The translations under genes and the position numbers were made by a program. A DNA stretch of 64,000 nucleotides, from the NCBI RefSeq assembly GCF_900106795.1, contig NZ_FNNS01000010.1:55632-119631 (forward strand), read 5' to 3'. Source of the DNA: Aequorivita viscosa (GTDB lineage Bacteria; Bacteroidota; Bacteroidia; Flavobacteriales; Flavobacteriaceae). The notes beneath the pieces were generated by a model. That model made no database searches, was not told where the DNA came from, and saw only the letters and a program-made list of their open reading frames with translations. Below, piece by piece: positions 18,053 to 28,000 of this stretch (position 1 is the first letter of the stretch; every line of letters begins with the position of its first letter).

Positions 18053-19369
18053 TTAATGGTTAAAAAGCTCCTTTTCTTTTTCAGGGTCTATTTCATCTTT
18101 TGACTTTTTGTCCAAAAAATAATCCAAGATAATGCCTACTGCAATAGCTCCCACAAACGCGGCATAAACTTTCCAATCAAATTGTATGACCAAAGAGAGG
18201 CTTATGATTATCGCCAAAATTGGCAGTATCGGAACTTTCCCAACAGATAAAGGAACTTTAAAGGGCCTGTCTTTATCTGGTGCTCTGAAACGCAATACGA
18301 TAAGGGCAATGTTCACGGCGACAAAGACGAGCAACGCACCCAATGACGACATTCCCGCTACGATTTTAATATCGCCCAATAGCATAAAACCCGCAACTGC
18401 CGCCATAACCACAATGGTAGTAACCCACGGCACTTTATGTGCATTGGTTTTGGTCATAAATTTCGGAAGTTCGCCCACGCTTGCCATTCCAAACAGCAGC
18501 CTGCTGATAGAGATAATACCGCTAAAGGCCGCATTGGCAGTAGCAAAAAGTGCTGCGACCGCCAATGTCACGGGCAACCAACTGTTGAGATTTGATGCCG
18601 CAAGTGAAAGTGGCGAATCTACTTTTGCCAGTTCTGACGGGTCGGCAATGTTAAGTACCGTAAAAGCTATGAGCAGATAGATAACGGTTGTAAAAACCAT
18701 TGTCAGTAGAAAGGCACGAGGAATGGTCTTGCCAGGGTTTTTTACTTCAGAACCCAATGCAGCCATATGCTCAAAACCTGTATAGACAAAAAACAAGGTT
18801 GCGGTAGCCGCCAAAGTACCGGAAAAGGATTCAACTTTAAAAAATTCAGCCTTTGGCGGGCCAGTTTCTGCAAGCCCGACCACAATAAGAATGAACAATC
18901 CCAAAAGTTGTATGCTAACCATTATAATATTGGCAGTAGATGATTTCTTGATTCCCGTAATGCTTATCAATGAAAGAATTATCAATACGCCATAACTTAT
19001 CAATAGGGAAGGCACACTAAAAAAAGTGTTGAAATAACCTGAAAAGGCCAGCAATACAGCGGCTATCGTGGCAGAACTGTGAAAGGCAATTGTCCAGCCA
19101 GTGAGAAAGGAAGGAATGTCAATTTTCGGAAACGCTTTGCGTACAAAAATGAATTCGGCACCTGCATTGGGATAGGTAGAGGATAACTCTGCATAAGACA
19201 ATGCCGAAACGCTGGCAGCAATTGCGGCGAAAACAAAACTCAACCAAAGGTCGGTACCTGCTTGTCCAGCTGCTGCGCCTATGACAGTATATATTCCTGC
19301 ACCCACGATAGTGCCTACTCCATAAAAGGTAAGGCGAATTGTTCCCAATGATTTTTTTAATTCTGCCAT
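18053..19369 (-). CDS. APC-family amino acid permease
   Basis: The 438-residue inner-membrane protein opens with LTFYGVGTIVGAGIYTVIG, the substrate-binding first helix of APC (amino acid-polyamine-organocation) transporters, and shows about 12 hydrophobic helices. The LSYAELSSTYPNAGAEFIFV stretch near residues 57-76 is also typical. It ends in a charged cytoplasmic tail. The substrate is not predictable. It sits within the metal block between a Fur regulator and the GDCCVxC gene, so a link to metal stress (for example import of cysteine or histidine) is possible but unproven. Confidence 0.85.
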   Translation of the reverse strand: MAELKKSLGTIRLTFYGVGTIVGAGIYTVIGAAAGQAGTDLWLSFVFAAIAASVSALSYAELSSTYPNAGAEFIFVRKAFPKIDIPSFLTGWTIAFHSSATIAAVLLAFSGYFNTFFSVPSLLISYGVLIILSLISITGIKKSSTANIIMVSIQLLGLFILIVVGLAETGPPKAEFFKVESFSGTLAATATLFFVYTGFEHMAALGSEVKNPGKTIPRAFLLTMVFTTVIYLLIAFTVLNIADPSELAKVDSPLSLAASNLNSWLPVTLAVAALFATANAAFSGIISISRLLFGMASVGELPKFMTKTNAHKVPWVTTIVVMAAVAGFMLLGDIKIVAGMSSLGALLVFVAVNIALIVLRFRAPDKDRPFKVPLSVGKVPILPILAIIISLSLVIQFDWKVYAAFVGAIAVGIILDYFLDKKSKDEIDPEKEKELFNH

Positions 19370-19450
19370 AATATTTTTTAAGTTAGAGAAGGTGGAAGAA
19401 ACCTGAACCTGACCATTGGACCCAAGGGTTCAGAATTCTGAAACTTCCAT

Positions 19451-19888
19451 CTAATATTTTTGCCTGCATTTTTCACATATTCCCTTTAATATCAGGTTCA
19501 CATTTCTCACTTCATAATCGTCTGGCAAGCTTTCTTTCGATATCTTATTCGGTAAACAGATTGTTCTTCTGCAATCGGTACAATGAAAATGCAGATGTAA
19601 ATCTATACCGTATTTATCTTTGGCGTTTTCATCAGAAATAGCATATTTTGCCACTCCGACCCCATCATTAATCTGATGAATCAGCCCTTTATCCTCGAAA
19701 ATCTTGAGATTTCGATAAAATGTCGTTCTGTTTGCTGTTTTATTGGTTTCGCTCTTTTGAACAAAAGCCTTTTTCAAATCGGAAAAGGACACGGCACTTT
19801 GCTTCCTTTTCAGGAACTTGTATATCTTCAACCTCATTTGAGTAGGTCGAATACCGTGATTTAATAGTATCTTTTCCGTTTTAGTCAT
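19451..19888 (-). CDS. Fur-family metal-dependent repressor (copy 1)
   Basis: A 145-residue Fur/Zur-type regulator. The winged helix lies at about 8-80 (GIRPTQMRLKIYKFL, then NRTTFYRNLKIFEDKGLIHQI). The dimerisation half has the HLHFHC metal-site motif (about 98-103) and two CxxC pairs (CTDC and CEKC), the structural zinc site. Members respond to Zn, Fe, Mn or peroxide. It lies between the P1B-4 ATPase and the APC permease in the same direction. It resembles the second Fur protein at 22871-23293 and probably controls part of this block. Confidence 0.9.
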   Translation of the reverse strand: MTKTEKILLNHGIRPTQMRLKIYKFLKRKQSAVSFSDLKKAFVQKSETNKTANRTTFYRNLKIFEDKGLIHQINDGVGVAKYAISDENAKDKYGIDLHLHFHCTDCRRTICLPNKISKESLPDDYEVRNVNLILKGICEKCRQKY

Positions 19889-19938
19889 TGCAATATTAAT
19901 TCAAAAGCAAACCCTTTTTTCAAAACATATATTTGATG

Positions 19939-22467
19939 CTATTTCTTATAAGCCAAAAGCCTTAACGCATTAAAAACCACAAGTAATGTTGAGCCTTCGT
20001 GGATGACCACTGCAATACCGATATTGGCCCAACCCATAATGGTCGATGGGATAAGCAATGCCACAATACCGAGGCTTACCCAAAGGTTTTGCTTGATAAT
20101 TGCCTTTGCCTTCCTGCTCAAGCCTATGGCAAAGGGCAGGGTTTCCAATTTATCGGCCATTAGGGCAATGTCTGCAGTTTCCAAGGCCACATCACTGCCC
20201 GCTGCACCCATTGCGATACCTACTGTGCTGTTTGCCATTGCAGGGGCATCGTTCACACCGTCGCCTACCATTGCGACTTTGGATTCCTGTTCTTTTAATT
20301 TTTTAATGGCATCTACCTTTTCCTCTGGCAACAGGCTTCCCCAGGCATCGGTCAACCCAATTTCTTTAGCAACGGCATCGGCAACCTTTTGATTATCCCC
20401 GGTTAGCATTATCATCCGCTTGATACCGATTTCCTTTAATTTTTTCAGTGTTTCCTTGGCCGCTTCCCGTGGGGTGTCCATCAGGGCGATGATACCTATA
20501 TATTCTTTGTTCCTTCTTATGAGCATCGTAGTATTTCCACCACCTTCAAGTTCTTTTACTTTATTCGATATATCTTCGGATGGTTTTGCTTCATCGAGGT
20601 CTTCGTACAAGTCAAGGTTTCCAATATAGATTTTATCCTTGCCCAAAGAAGCTTTGATACCTTTTCCGAGAACTGCTTCCAAATCTGACGCATCGATAAT
20701 ATCAGTACCTTTCAGACGCTCTTTCCCATCCCTTACGACGGCTTTGGCCAAAGGGTGGTCGCTCAAGTTTTCAACGGCAACGGCTATCTTTAACAGTTCA
20801 TTTTCTTCAATATCCCCCAATGGTACTACTTCGGTAAGTTTGGGCTTGCCTTCGGTAAGCGTGCCTGTTTTATCAAAAGCCAAAGCGGTTATGACCCCTA
20901 AATCCTCAAGTGGTCGCCCACCTTTGATGAGCACGCCGCCACGTGCTGCCCTTGCCACACCGCTCAATACGGCACTTGGTGTTGAAATGGCCAGTGCACA
21001 GGGACTTGCAGCTACCAATACCGCCATTGCACGATAAAAGCTGGCACTAAACGGTTCGTCAATGACCAGAAAGGCAAAGAGTAGGATACCAACCAGTATC
21101 AGTACGGATGGCACAAAGTATTTTTCGAACTTATCGGTCAGCAGTTGCGTGGGGGACTTCTGGGTCTGTGCCTCGTTGACCAATTTGACCAGTCGGGACA
21201 GGGTAGAGTCTTTGGCTTCTTTGATTACCTTTATTTCCAGCGTGTTATTACCGTTGATAGTTCCGGCAAATACCCGATTTTCATCCTTGATATCATCGTC
21301 TGCCGAATAGTCCCTGCCTGTATCTTCCACGGGAAGTTTATCCACGGGTACACTTTCCCCAGTAATAGGGGCCTGGTTTACACTGCTTTTTCCGTTGACC
21401 ACGACGCCATCTGCGGATATTTTACTATTGGGCTTGACCACTATAATATCGCCAATACTCAATTGCTCAATTCCAACTTCTTCGGTCTTGCCATCTTTTT
21501 TAAGCAATGCTGTTTTTGGTGCAAGGTCTGCAAGCGCAGCAATGCTTTTTCTTGCTTTGTTCATTGCGTAATGTTCCAAGGCGTGCCCAAGGCTAAATAA
21601 AAACAACAACAGTGCACCTTCTGCCCATTCTCCCAGAATGGCGGCACCAATGGCAGCGACCAGCATTAAAAAATCAATTTCAAAACCACCCTTGGCCACA
21701 GTTTGAACCGCTTCCTTGGCCGTAAAGAAACCACCGAAAATGTACGCGCCAATGTACAAAGTAAGACTGACCCAATCCGGGATGGATTCCACATAAGAAA
21801 GCCCGAAACCTATCCCGAGAAGTGCCCCACAGATAATGGAAAAAATAAGCTCCGTATTTTTACCGAAAACCCCACCGTGGGCGTGCTCTTCTCCTTCCTC
21901 GTGGGTCTCGCCCTCCTTGTGCTCGTGGCCCTCTGTGGAAGTTTGCTCTTTAGTATCTTCCTTCTTTGAACGTTCCTGTTTTTTTTTGGATGCTTCGGTG
22001 TAATTATTTTCGTTTGAAGAACTCCGCTTAACCTGAAGGTCTTCCTTTTCAATCTGTTTACTTATTTCATCAAAATTTGTTTGCTTTTTATCAAACTCAA
22101 GGCGCACCATTCCAGAGACCGAAACGGAAGCCTCCAAAACCCCATTGATTGCCAAAAGACTTTTCTCTATGGAACGTGCCTGTCTTGTATGTCTGATTCC
22201 TTTAACCTCTATGAGCAAATGCCCGTATTTTTCGGTAATCTCGGCACCCGTCTGTTCTGCGAGAGATTGAATGCGGTCTATAGAAATGATATCGGGGTCA
22301 TAATGAAAACAGAGCTGTGGTGTGTCATCTTCCTTTGTATCGGCAACGTGTACTTTTTCGATGCCCTCTTTAGCCTGTAATTCTTTTATAAGCCGCTCAA
22401 CACAAGTATCTTTTTCGTTTGGAACTTGCGGAAGGATAACGGGAATTTTTAGTTGTATTTTTTTCAT
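19939..22467 (-). CDS. P1B-4 type heavy-metal transporting ATPase with His-rich linker
   Basis: An 842-residue metal-efflux P-type ATPase. The N-terminal 150 residues look like two degenerate ferredoxin-like (HMA-type) domains without CxxC, followed by a histidine/glutamate-rich linker (about 175-200, EGHEHKEGETHEEGEEHAHGG-like). The core has TGES, the metal site SPC instead of CPC (ASPCALA, about 487), DKTGTLTEGKP (about 532), GDGVNDAP and HEGST in the last helices (about 821). SPC plus HEG(G/S)T marks P1B-4 pumps, which export Co2+, Ni2+, Fe2+ or Zn2+. Its start overlaps the end of the upstream SpoIIAA-like gene by four bases, so the two are translationally coupled. Confidence 0.9.
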   Translation of the reverse strand: MKKIQLKIPVILPQVPNEKDTCVERLIKELQAKEGIEKVHVADTKEDDTPQLCFHYDPDIISIDRIQSLAEQTGAEITEKYGHLLIEVKGIRHTRQARSIEKSLLAINGVLEASVSVSGMVRLEFDKKQTNFDEISKQIEKEDLQVKRSSSNENNYTEASKKKQERSKKEDTKEQTSTEGHEHKEGETHEEGEEHAHGGVFGKNTELIFSIICGALLGIGFGLSYVESIPDWVSLTLYIGAYIFGGFFTAKEAVQTVAKGGFEIDFLMLVAAIGAAILGEWAEGALLLFLFSLGHALEHYAMNKARKSIAALADLAPKTALLKKDGKTEEVGIEQLSIGDIIVVKPNSKISADGVVVNGKSSVNQAPITGESVPVDKLPVEDTGRDYSADDDIKDENRVFAGTINGNNTLEIKVIKEAKDSTLSRLVKLVNEAQTQKSPTQLLTDKFEKYFVPSVLILVGILLFAFLVIDEPFSASFYRAMAVLVAASPCALAISTPSAVLSGVARAARGGVLIKGGRPLEDLGVITALAFDKTGTLTEGKPKLTEVVPLGDIEENELLKIAVAVENLSDHPLAKAVVRDGKERLKGTDIIDASDLEAVLGKGIKASLGKDKIYIGNLDLYEDLDEAKPSEDISNKVKELEGGGNTTMLIRRNKEYIGIIALMDTPREAAKETLKKLKEIGIKRMIMLTGDNQKVADAVAKEIGLTDAWGSLLPEEKVDAIKKLKEQESKVAMVGDGVNDAPAMANSTVGIAMGAAGSDVALETADIALMADKLETLPFAIGLSRKAKAIIKQNLWVSLGIVALLIPSTIMGWANIGIAVVIHEGSTLLVVFNALRLLAYKK

Positions 22468-22826
22468 TTTTTACTATTTTTTTTTATCCATTCTTTGGCA
22501 TCGTCTTTTTCTTCTGGCTTATAAAATTTTATATGAGCTTCTGAAAAAGGAAGCAATGCCTCGGTAAATTGCTCCTGCCATATAACGCTACCCACTAAAG
22601 CAACACGCTTTAAATGCGTTTCATTCGGAAGATTTAATTCAATGCCCTTCCAATATGCGTTTGCCGTCCAGCCTTCAAAATTATGCATTTCGATGTACCA
22701 AGAAACTTCCTGATATGCAGTTATATGTTCTATTAAGACCGGTATCAAGTTTTCATAATCCTTGGCATCCAGCTTATTCTCTGCCACCATATATACAGTA
22801 GCCTCTTTTTTATAGATTGTTATCAT
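22464..22826 (-). CDS. SpoIIAA-like (STAS-related) family protein
   Basis: A 120-residue cytoplasmic protein with the pattern of the SpoIIAA-like family: GKLDAKDYE-type start (here ENKLDAKDYENLIPVLIEHI), then WYIEMHNFEGWTANAYWKGI and RVALVGSVIWQEQF. In this family a membrane- or partner-binding role is suspected; no enzyme activity is established. Overlap of its stop with the start of the P1B-4 ATPase supports a joint function in metal export. Confidence 0.8.
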   Translation of the reverse strand: MITIYKKEATVYMVAENKLDAKDYENLIPVLIEHITAYQEVSWYIEMHNFEGWTANAYWKGIELNLPNETHLKRVALVGSVIWQEQFTEALLPFSEAHIKFYKPEEKDDAKEWIKKNSKK

Positions 22827-22870
22827 TGCTCACTATTTATAAATGATAATTGAATTTAAAAACCAAACGT

Positions 22871-23293
22871 TTAATCCAGATTGTCGCTGCATTTTTCGCA
22901 AATACCCTTTACCACCAAGTTAATGTCCTCGGTAATGTAGCCATCAGGTAAGTTGATATGAGGGATTTTATGCTCTGTTAAACAGACAGTTTCATTACAA
23001 TTGTTGCAATGAAAGTGTAAATGAAGGTCGTTGCCAACCTCGCACTCACAATTTTCTTCGCAAAGGGCGTATTTTATAACACCTGTCCCATCCTCAATTT
23101 GATGTACAATACCTTTTTCCTCAAACGCTTTCATAGTCCTAAATAGGGTGCTTCTTTCACTGACCTTAAAATCCTTTTCCAAATCGCCAAGACTGATGGC
23201 CACCTCTAATTCTGCTAAACGCTTATAAGTCATAAGGCGCATAGCCGTAGGTCGTATCCCTTTGCTTTCAAGTAGTTGGACTATTTTTTCCAT
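22871..23293 (-). CDS. Fur-family metal-dependent repressor (copy 2)
   Basis: A 140-residue Fur-type regulator with the winged helix (GIRPTAMRLMTYKRLAEL, then ERSTLFRTMKAFEEKGIVHQI), the HLHFHC metal motif (about 95-100) and CNNC/CEKC pairs. It is close to the Fur protein at 19451-19888, with an additional acidic Cys-containing insert (CEENCECEVG) just before HLHFHC. Its start lies 15 bases from the stop of the PII gene, so both are in the operon that begins with the efflux genes. Confidence 0.9.
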   Translation of the reverse strand: MEKIVQLLESKGIRPTAMRLMTYKRLAELEVAISLGDLEKDFKVSERSTLFRTMKAFEEKGIVHQIEDGTGVIKYALCEENCECEVGNDLHLHFHCNNCNETVCLTEHKIPHINLPDGYITEDINLVVKGICEKCSDNLD

Positions 23294-23308
23294 TTGTGAT
23301 AAAGTGTT

Positions 23309-23647
23309 TTATAGGTCGTACCGTTTTAAGGAATCTCCAGTTTTAATCTGAAAGGCATCTTCAATATTTGCTATATATATAATACCATCTCCAGGCCCGT
23401 CGGTTTTGGCGTTGGCTATAATTGTTTCAATGGCCGCTTGGGCTTCCTCATTTTGGCAGACCAGTTCCAACTTAACCACTGGACTATCTGTTACGTGAAA
23501 ATCCAACGACGGTCTTGCACCTTTTGATTTGAATGCGCCAGTGCCTTCTGCTTGTGAAAGGGTCATACTTTCAAATCCATTATCTGATAGTGCTTCAATG
23601 ACTCTTTGGATTCGGTTCGGTTTTATAAATGCTTTTATTTCCTTCAT
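23309..23647 (-). CDS. P-II family signalling protein of metal-efflux clusters
   Basis: The 112-residue protein follows the PII fold: MKEIKAFIKPNRIQRVIEAL (first strand and helix), a T-loop around residues 37-55, and DGIIYIANIEDAFQIKTG at the C-terminus, equal to the GDGKIFV...IRTGE region of GlnB. It lacks the conserved uridylylated tyrosine context of GlnB. A PII subgroup linked to RND metal efflux rather than nitrogen control is known, and the position just after czcB fits. It probably senses a nucleotide or metal. Confidence 0.85.
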   Translation of the reverse strand: MKEIKAFIKPNRIQRVIEALSDNGFESMTLSQAEGTGAFKSKGARPSLDFHVTDSPVVKLELVCQNEEAQAAIETIIANAKTDGPGDGIIYIANIEDAFQIKTGDSLKRYDL

Positions 23648-23762
23648 ATTATGAATTTTTTAAATTTTTAATCGATTTTGAACCGAGCCTGTTTTCTAAT
23701 TTTTAACTAACCAATTAAGACGATAAACAAACTCGGAATCAAAATCTTTGATTATTATTGAA

Positions 23763-25022
23763 TTAATGTCCGTGTTCCAGTTCGCCTTTAACCATTTCCG
23801 AAGACAGGTTATAAGCTCCTTTTATGACCACTTTGGCAACCGTTGAAACTTCGGCAGGTAAATTGACTTCAACAAAGCCCAAATCAGTAATACCAACCGT
23901 TACGGGTATCATTTTAAATTTCATTTTGTTCGCTTCCATTGCTTCATCTTCATCCAAAATAAAAATAAAGGATTGCTCGCCTTCTTTTATAATGGCAGCT
24001 TCCGGTACGGCAAAACCCTTTTTTTCGCCCTGCACTATGCGTCCTTCCACGTACATACCCGGCAACAGGTTTTTATCCTTGTTCTCAATGTCTGCAAGGA
24101 CTTCCAAAGCCTTTGGGTCGGTATTGAAGGTTTTGCCAACAGACCTAACGGTTGCTTTAAGCAGTTCGTCTGGACGAGAAGCCGTTGAAAAATATATCTG
24201 TTGCCCTTTCTTGATTTGCTTTATGTCCTTCTCATATACTTTAAAGTTTACATAAATCTTCGAGTTATCGCTAATTGAGAACATCTTGGATTGCTGCGCC
24301 ACGTAATCGCCAAGGCTAATCATTACTTCATCCACATAGCCACTTATGGGCGTGGTAATGGGAACTGCGGAATATATTTGGCCTTCAGCCACCTTGTCCG
24401 GGTTTATGCCCAACAGTCTCAATTGGGAACGCAGACCATTGACGCTGGATGTTGTGGAACGAAATTTTGACTGTGCCATCTGAAATTCCTTACCAGAAGA
24501 AACACCTTTATCATAAAGGGTCTGCTTGCGCTCAAAATCCTGTTTCAAAAAGACCAGTTCATCATTTTTTTCCTGATATTCCTGTTGCATTGCAATGATA
24601 TCTGGGTGTTCTATATATGCCAACACCTGTCCTTTGCTTACGTTATCTCCAGGTATTACTTTTATGGAACTCACATTTCCACCAACAAACGGACTGATGT
24701 TCGCCTTATCCTGTGGGAAAAGTTCCAGCATACCTGTTACCTTAATGTTGTTCCCTAAATTCCGTTCCTCCAGAGGCTTCGTTTCCAAACCGATGGTTTC
24801 AGCCTGTTGCTTTGTAAGTTCGACGACGCCTTCTTCCTCGCTGTGACCACCTTCTTCCTCTCCTTCATCGTGGCCTTCTTCTCCGTGTGTATCTTCGCCC
24901 CCAGCCTCGGTTTTTGATACGCCTTCAGCTTCGTTATGCCCAAGTTCAGATTTTTGGCCATCGTTACAACTCATAAACATAAGTGTAAATAATACGGTAC
25001 TTACTAATAGTATATTTTTCAT
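23763..25022 (-). CDS. RND efflux periplasmic adaptor (CzcB/CusB-like lipoprotein)
   Basis: The adaptor joins the inner-membrane pump to the outer-membrane channel. I set the start at 25022, because from there the protein begins with a lipoprotein signal peptide ending in FMSCND; upstream extension would overlap the pump gene. A His/Glu-rich stretch follows (about 25-65), a likely metal-binding segment. The core has barrel-sandwich halves VGGNVSSIKVIPGDNVSKGQVLAYI and TPISGYVDEVMISLGDYVAQQ with a coiled hairpin between (about 145-195). The length of about 419 residues is normal. Its start is about 15 bases after the pump's stop. Confidence 0.9.
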   Translation of the reverse strand: MKNILLVSTVLFTLMFMSCNDGQKSELGHNEAEGVSKTEAGGEDTHGEEGHDEGEEEGGHSEEEGVVELTKQQAETIGLETKPLEERNLGNNIKVTGMLELFPQDKANISPFVGGNVSSIKVIPGDNVSKGQVLAYIEHPDIIAMQQEYQEKNDELVFLKQDFERKQTLYDKGVSSGKEFQMAQSKFRSTTSSVNGLRSQLRLLGINPDKVAEGQIYSAVPITTPISGYVDEVMISLGDYVAQQSKMFSISDNSKIYVNFKVYEKDIKQIKKGQQIYFSTASRPDELLKATVRSVGKTFNTDPKALEVLADIENKDKNLLPGMYVEGRIVQGEKKGFAVPEAAIIKEGEQSFIFILDEDEAMEANKMKFKMIPVTVGITDLGFVEVNLPAEVSTVAKVVIKGAYNLSSEMVKGELEHGH

Positions 25023-25038
25023 TTCTCTTTTTTTAAGG

Positions 25039-28000
25039 TTATAAATTGCCCAATTGATATTGCATATCAATGGTTTGCTGGTTATACTGATTGATGTATT
25101 GTAAATGGGTCTGTTTAATGCGGATGGCACTGTTGAGAATCGTGATGTAATTGACGTAATCTATTTCGCCTTCTTTAGAAGCCAACTGCGCTGTGGTAAT
25201 TTGTTCTTCTGCCAACAATAGTGCGCCTTCTTCGTAATATTGCAAAATCTTCTTTGTTTTTTCGAGTGATTTGGTCAATTGTGAAACACGACTTTCTGTA
25301 ACCGCTTTTTGCTCCAAATATTGATTCTCTGCTACCATTGCGTCTGCCTTGGCTGCCTTAACCCTTGACTTCTGCGGAAAAAACCATAACGGAATACTAA
25401 TACCTGCCTGATAGGTATTAAACCCTGAAACATCATCCACAACCTGCCTGCCATATGATAAACTGAATTTCGGTAGGAATTGCGATTTTTCAACGCCCAC
25501 ATTTGCTTTACTTACTTCGGCATTTTGCAAGGCATATTGCAACATTGGGTTATTGGCAACCGAAGTTGAATCCAATGTCGCCATAAAATCCAATGGCTCG
25601 TAAAAACCATCTACCGTCTCGATGGTTTCATCCGTTCCCAAATATTGTTTTAAGGCACGTTTGGCAATTTCAATATCATCAAAAGCTTGTTGCCTCAACA
25701 CTTGAATCTGTTGAAATTCGGAAGAGGCTGAAATAAATTCCAACTTGCCTGTTTCTCCAGTGTCATACCGAAGTTGGGCAGCGGACTTAAAATTGGCATA
25801 AATACTGTCCAATTGGTCTGCAAAACGCAACTGTGCCTTGTAATAATTAATTTGGTCATAGGCTTGCATCACATTGCGCACCAACTGTTGTTCACTGGCC
25901 ACATAAAACTTTTCTCCCAAGGCAATGCGCTCTTTATAAAACTTCGATTTTGAAAATCCTGAAAGCAAATCAATGTTGCCTTGTTGCACGCCAACGGTTG
26001 TTTGCACTCCAGGAAGATTATTGCCATATTCTTCTTTGCCCGTGAAAACTTGTGTGCTACCAAGGTCAAAACTCGTTCCCTTTAGTGCCTTTTCCCGTTC
26101 AATAAATGCCTGACTTTCCTTAAGCGATGGATAATTCTGTTTTGCCATAGCAATGGCCTCATCTACAGTCAAGGTTTTTGGCATTGTTCCATTTTGATTG
26201 GTGTCTTGGGCAAAAGCAGTTCCAGAAGCCATCAAACCGCCAACCATCAATAATACGGTTACAATGTTCGTTGATTTGTTGACATAGCTTACACCTCCAT
26301 CGTTATTGTTTCGTTCCTTTCTCGATTCAAGCCAATAATAAAGAATAGGAATAACCACCAAGGTCAGAAATGTTGCCGTAAGCATTCCTCCAATGACTAC
26401 TGTCGCCAAGGGCCGCTGTACTTCGGCACCACCAGAGGTAGAAATCGCCATTGGGATAAAGCCCATAATTGTTGTAATGGCTGTTAATAAAATTGGACGT
26501 AAACGTTCGTGCGTAGCTTCATATATACGTTTTTTTAAATCTGTCATTCCACTGTCTTTTAATTCATTGAACTTATTTATGAGTATGAGTCCGTTTAATA
26601 CGGCAACTCCGAAGAGCACGATAAATCCGACTCCCGCGGAAATACTGAAAGGCATTCCACGAATCAACAAAACGAAAACGCCACCAATGGCCGCCAAAGG
26701 CACTGCCATATAGATCATCAAGGCTTGTGTAACTGAATTCAAAGCAAAGTAAAGCAGAACAAATATTGTTAATAGAACGATTGGGACTACAATCATCAAT
26801 CGGTCTGATGCTCGTTGTAGGTTTTCAAATGATCCGCCGTAGGTTACAAAATAACCTGGTGGCAGTTTAACATCCGTTTCCAATTTTTGTTGAATTTCCT
26901 CGACCATCGATTTTACATCGCGCCCACGAACATTCACGCCCACGGAAGTACGACGAGAGGTATTGTCTCTTGAAATCTGCATTGGTCCGGGTTTATAGCT
27001 GATATCTGCCACCTCCTTTAATGGTACTTGTGCACCGTTTGGCAGGTCTATATAAAGGTTTTTTAAGCTATTGATGTCTTGTCGATATTCCTCTGCCAAA
27101 CGAATGACCACATCGAACCGTTTTTCCCCTTCAAAAATGACTCCTGCCTGTTCTCCTGAAAATGAAGCACTTACATAATCATTCAGCTTATCAACGGTTA
27201 CACCGTATTGTGCCATTTTCGCACGGTTATATACCACCGTCATTTGTGGCAAACCACTTGTAGCCTCCACATTAATGTCAGCCGCTCCGGGAACGGTCCT
27301 AATTACTGCCGCGATTTCCTGTATCTTGTCTGCCAAAACGTCCAAATCTTCTCCGTACAATTTGATGGCCACGTCTTCACGGACACCAGTCAGCAATTCA
27401 TTAAAACGAAGTTCTACAGGTTGTGTAAACACAAAATTTACGCCGGGAACTACTGAAATTTTTTCTTGAATCTTTTCTATGAGTTCTTCTTTACTATCTG
27501 CGGATGTCCATTTACTCTTGTCCTTTTCAAGAATAATATAACTATCGGCAATATCCATAGGCATTGGGTCTGTTGGTATTTCAGCCACACCAATCCTTGA
27601 AACTACTGTTTTTACTTCCGGAAACTCATTGATTAAATTCTGAAGTTTCTCTGAGGCCTCAATAGATTCTGAAAGACTGCTCCCTGGTTTTATCAATGCT
27701 TGAAATGCAATATCGCCTTCATCAAATTTAGGGACAAATTCTGCTCCCATATTGCTAAAAATAAATCCTGCAATCAAAAGCAAGGCAACCGCGCCTATAA
27801 CCACACCTGCCCGAAAGCGAAGTGCAAAATTTAATATTGGCAGATAGATACGATTCAGAACCCCCATAATTTTATCACTGAACCTATCAATCTTGTTTTC
27901 AAATTTGGCAAACCAACTATTTTGATTTTTAGCAGGTTTTAAAAATAATGATGACATCATTGGTACGTAGGTAAGGCAAAGAATAATTGCCCCTAAAACG

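Noticed and set aside
25023..25130. Longer start for the CzcB-like protein
   Set aside because: It would overlap the end of the pump gene and hide the lipoprotein signal peptide that starts at 25022.
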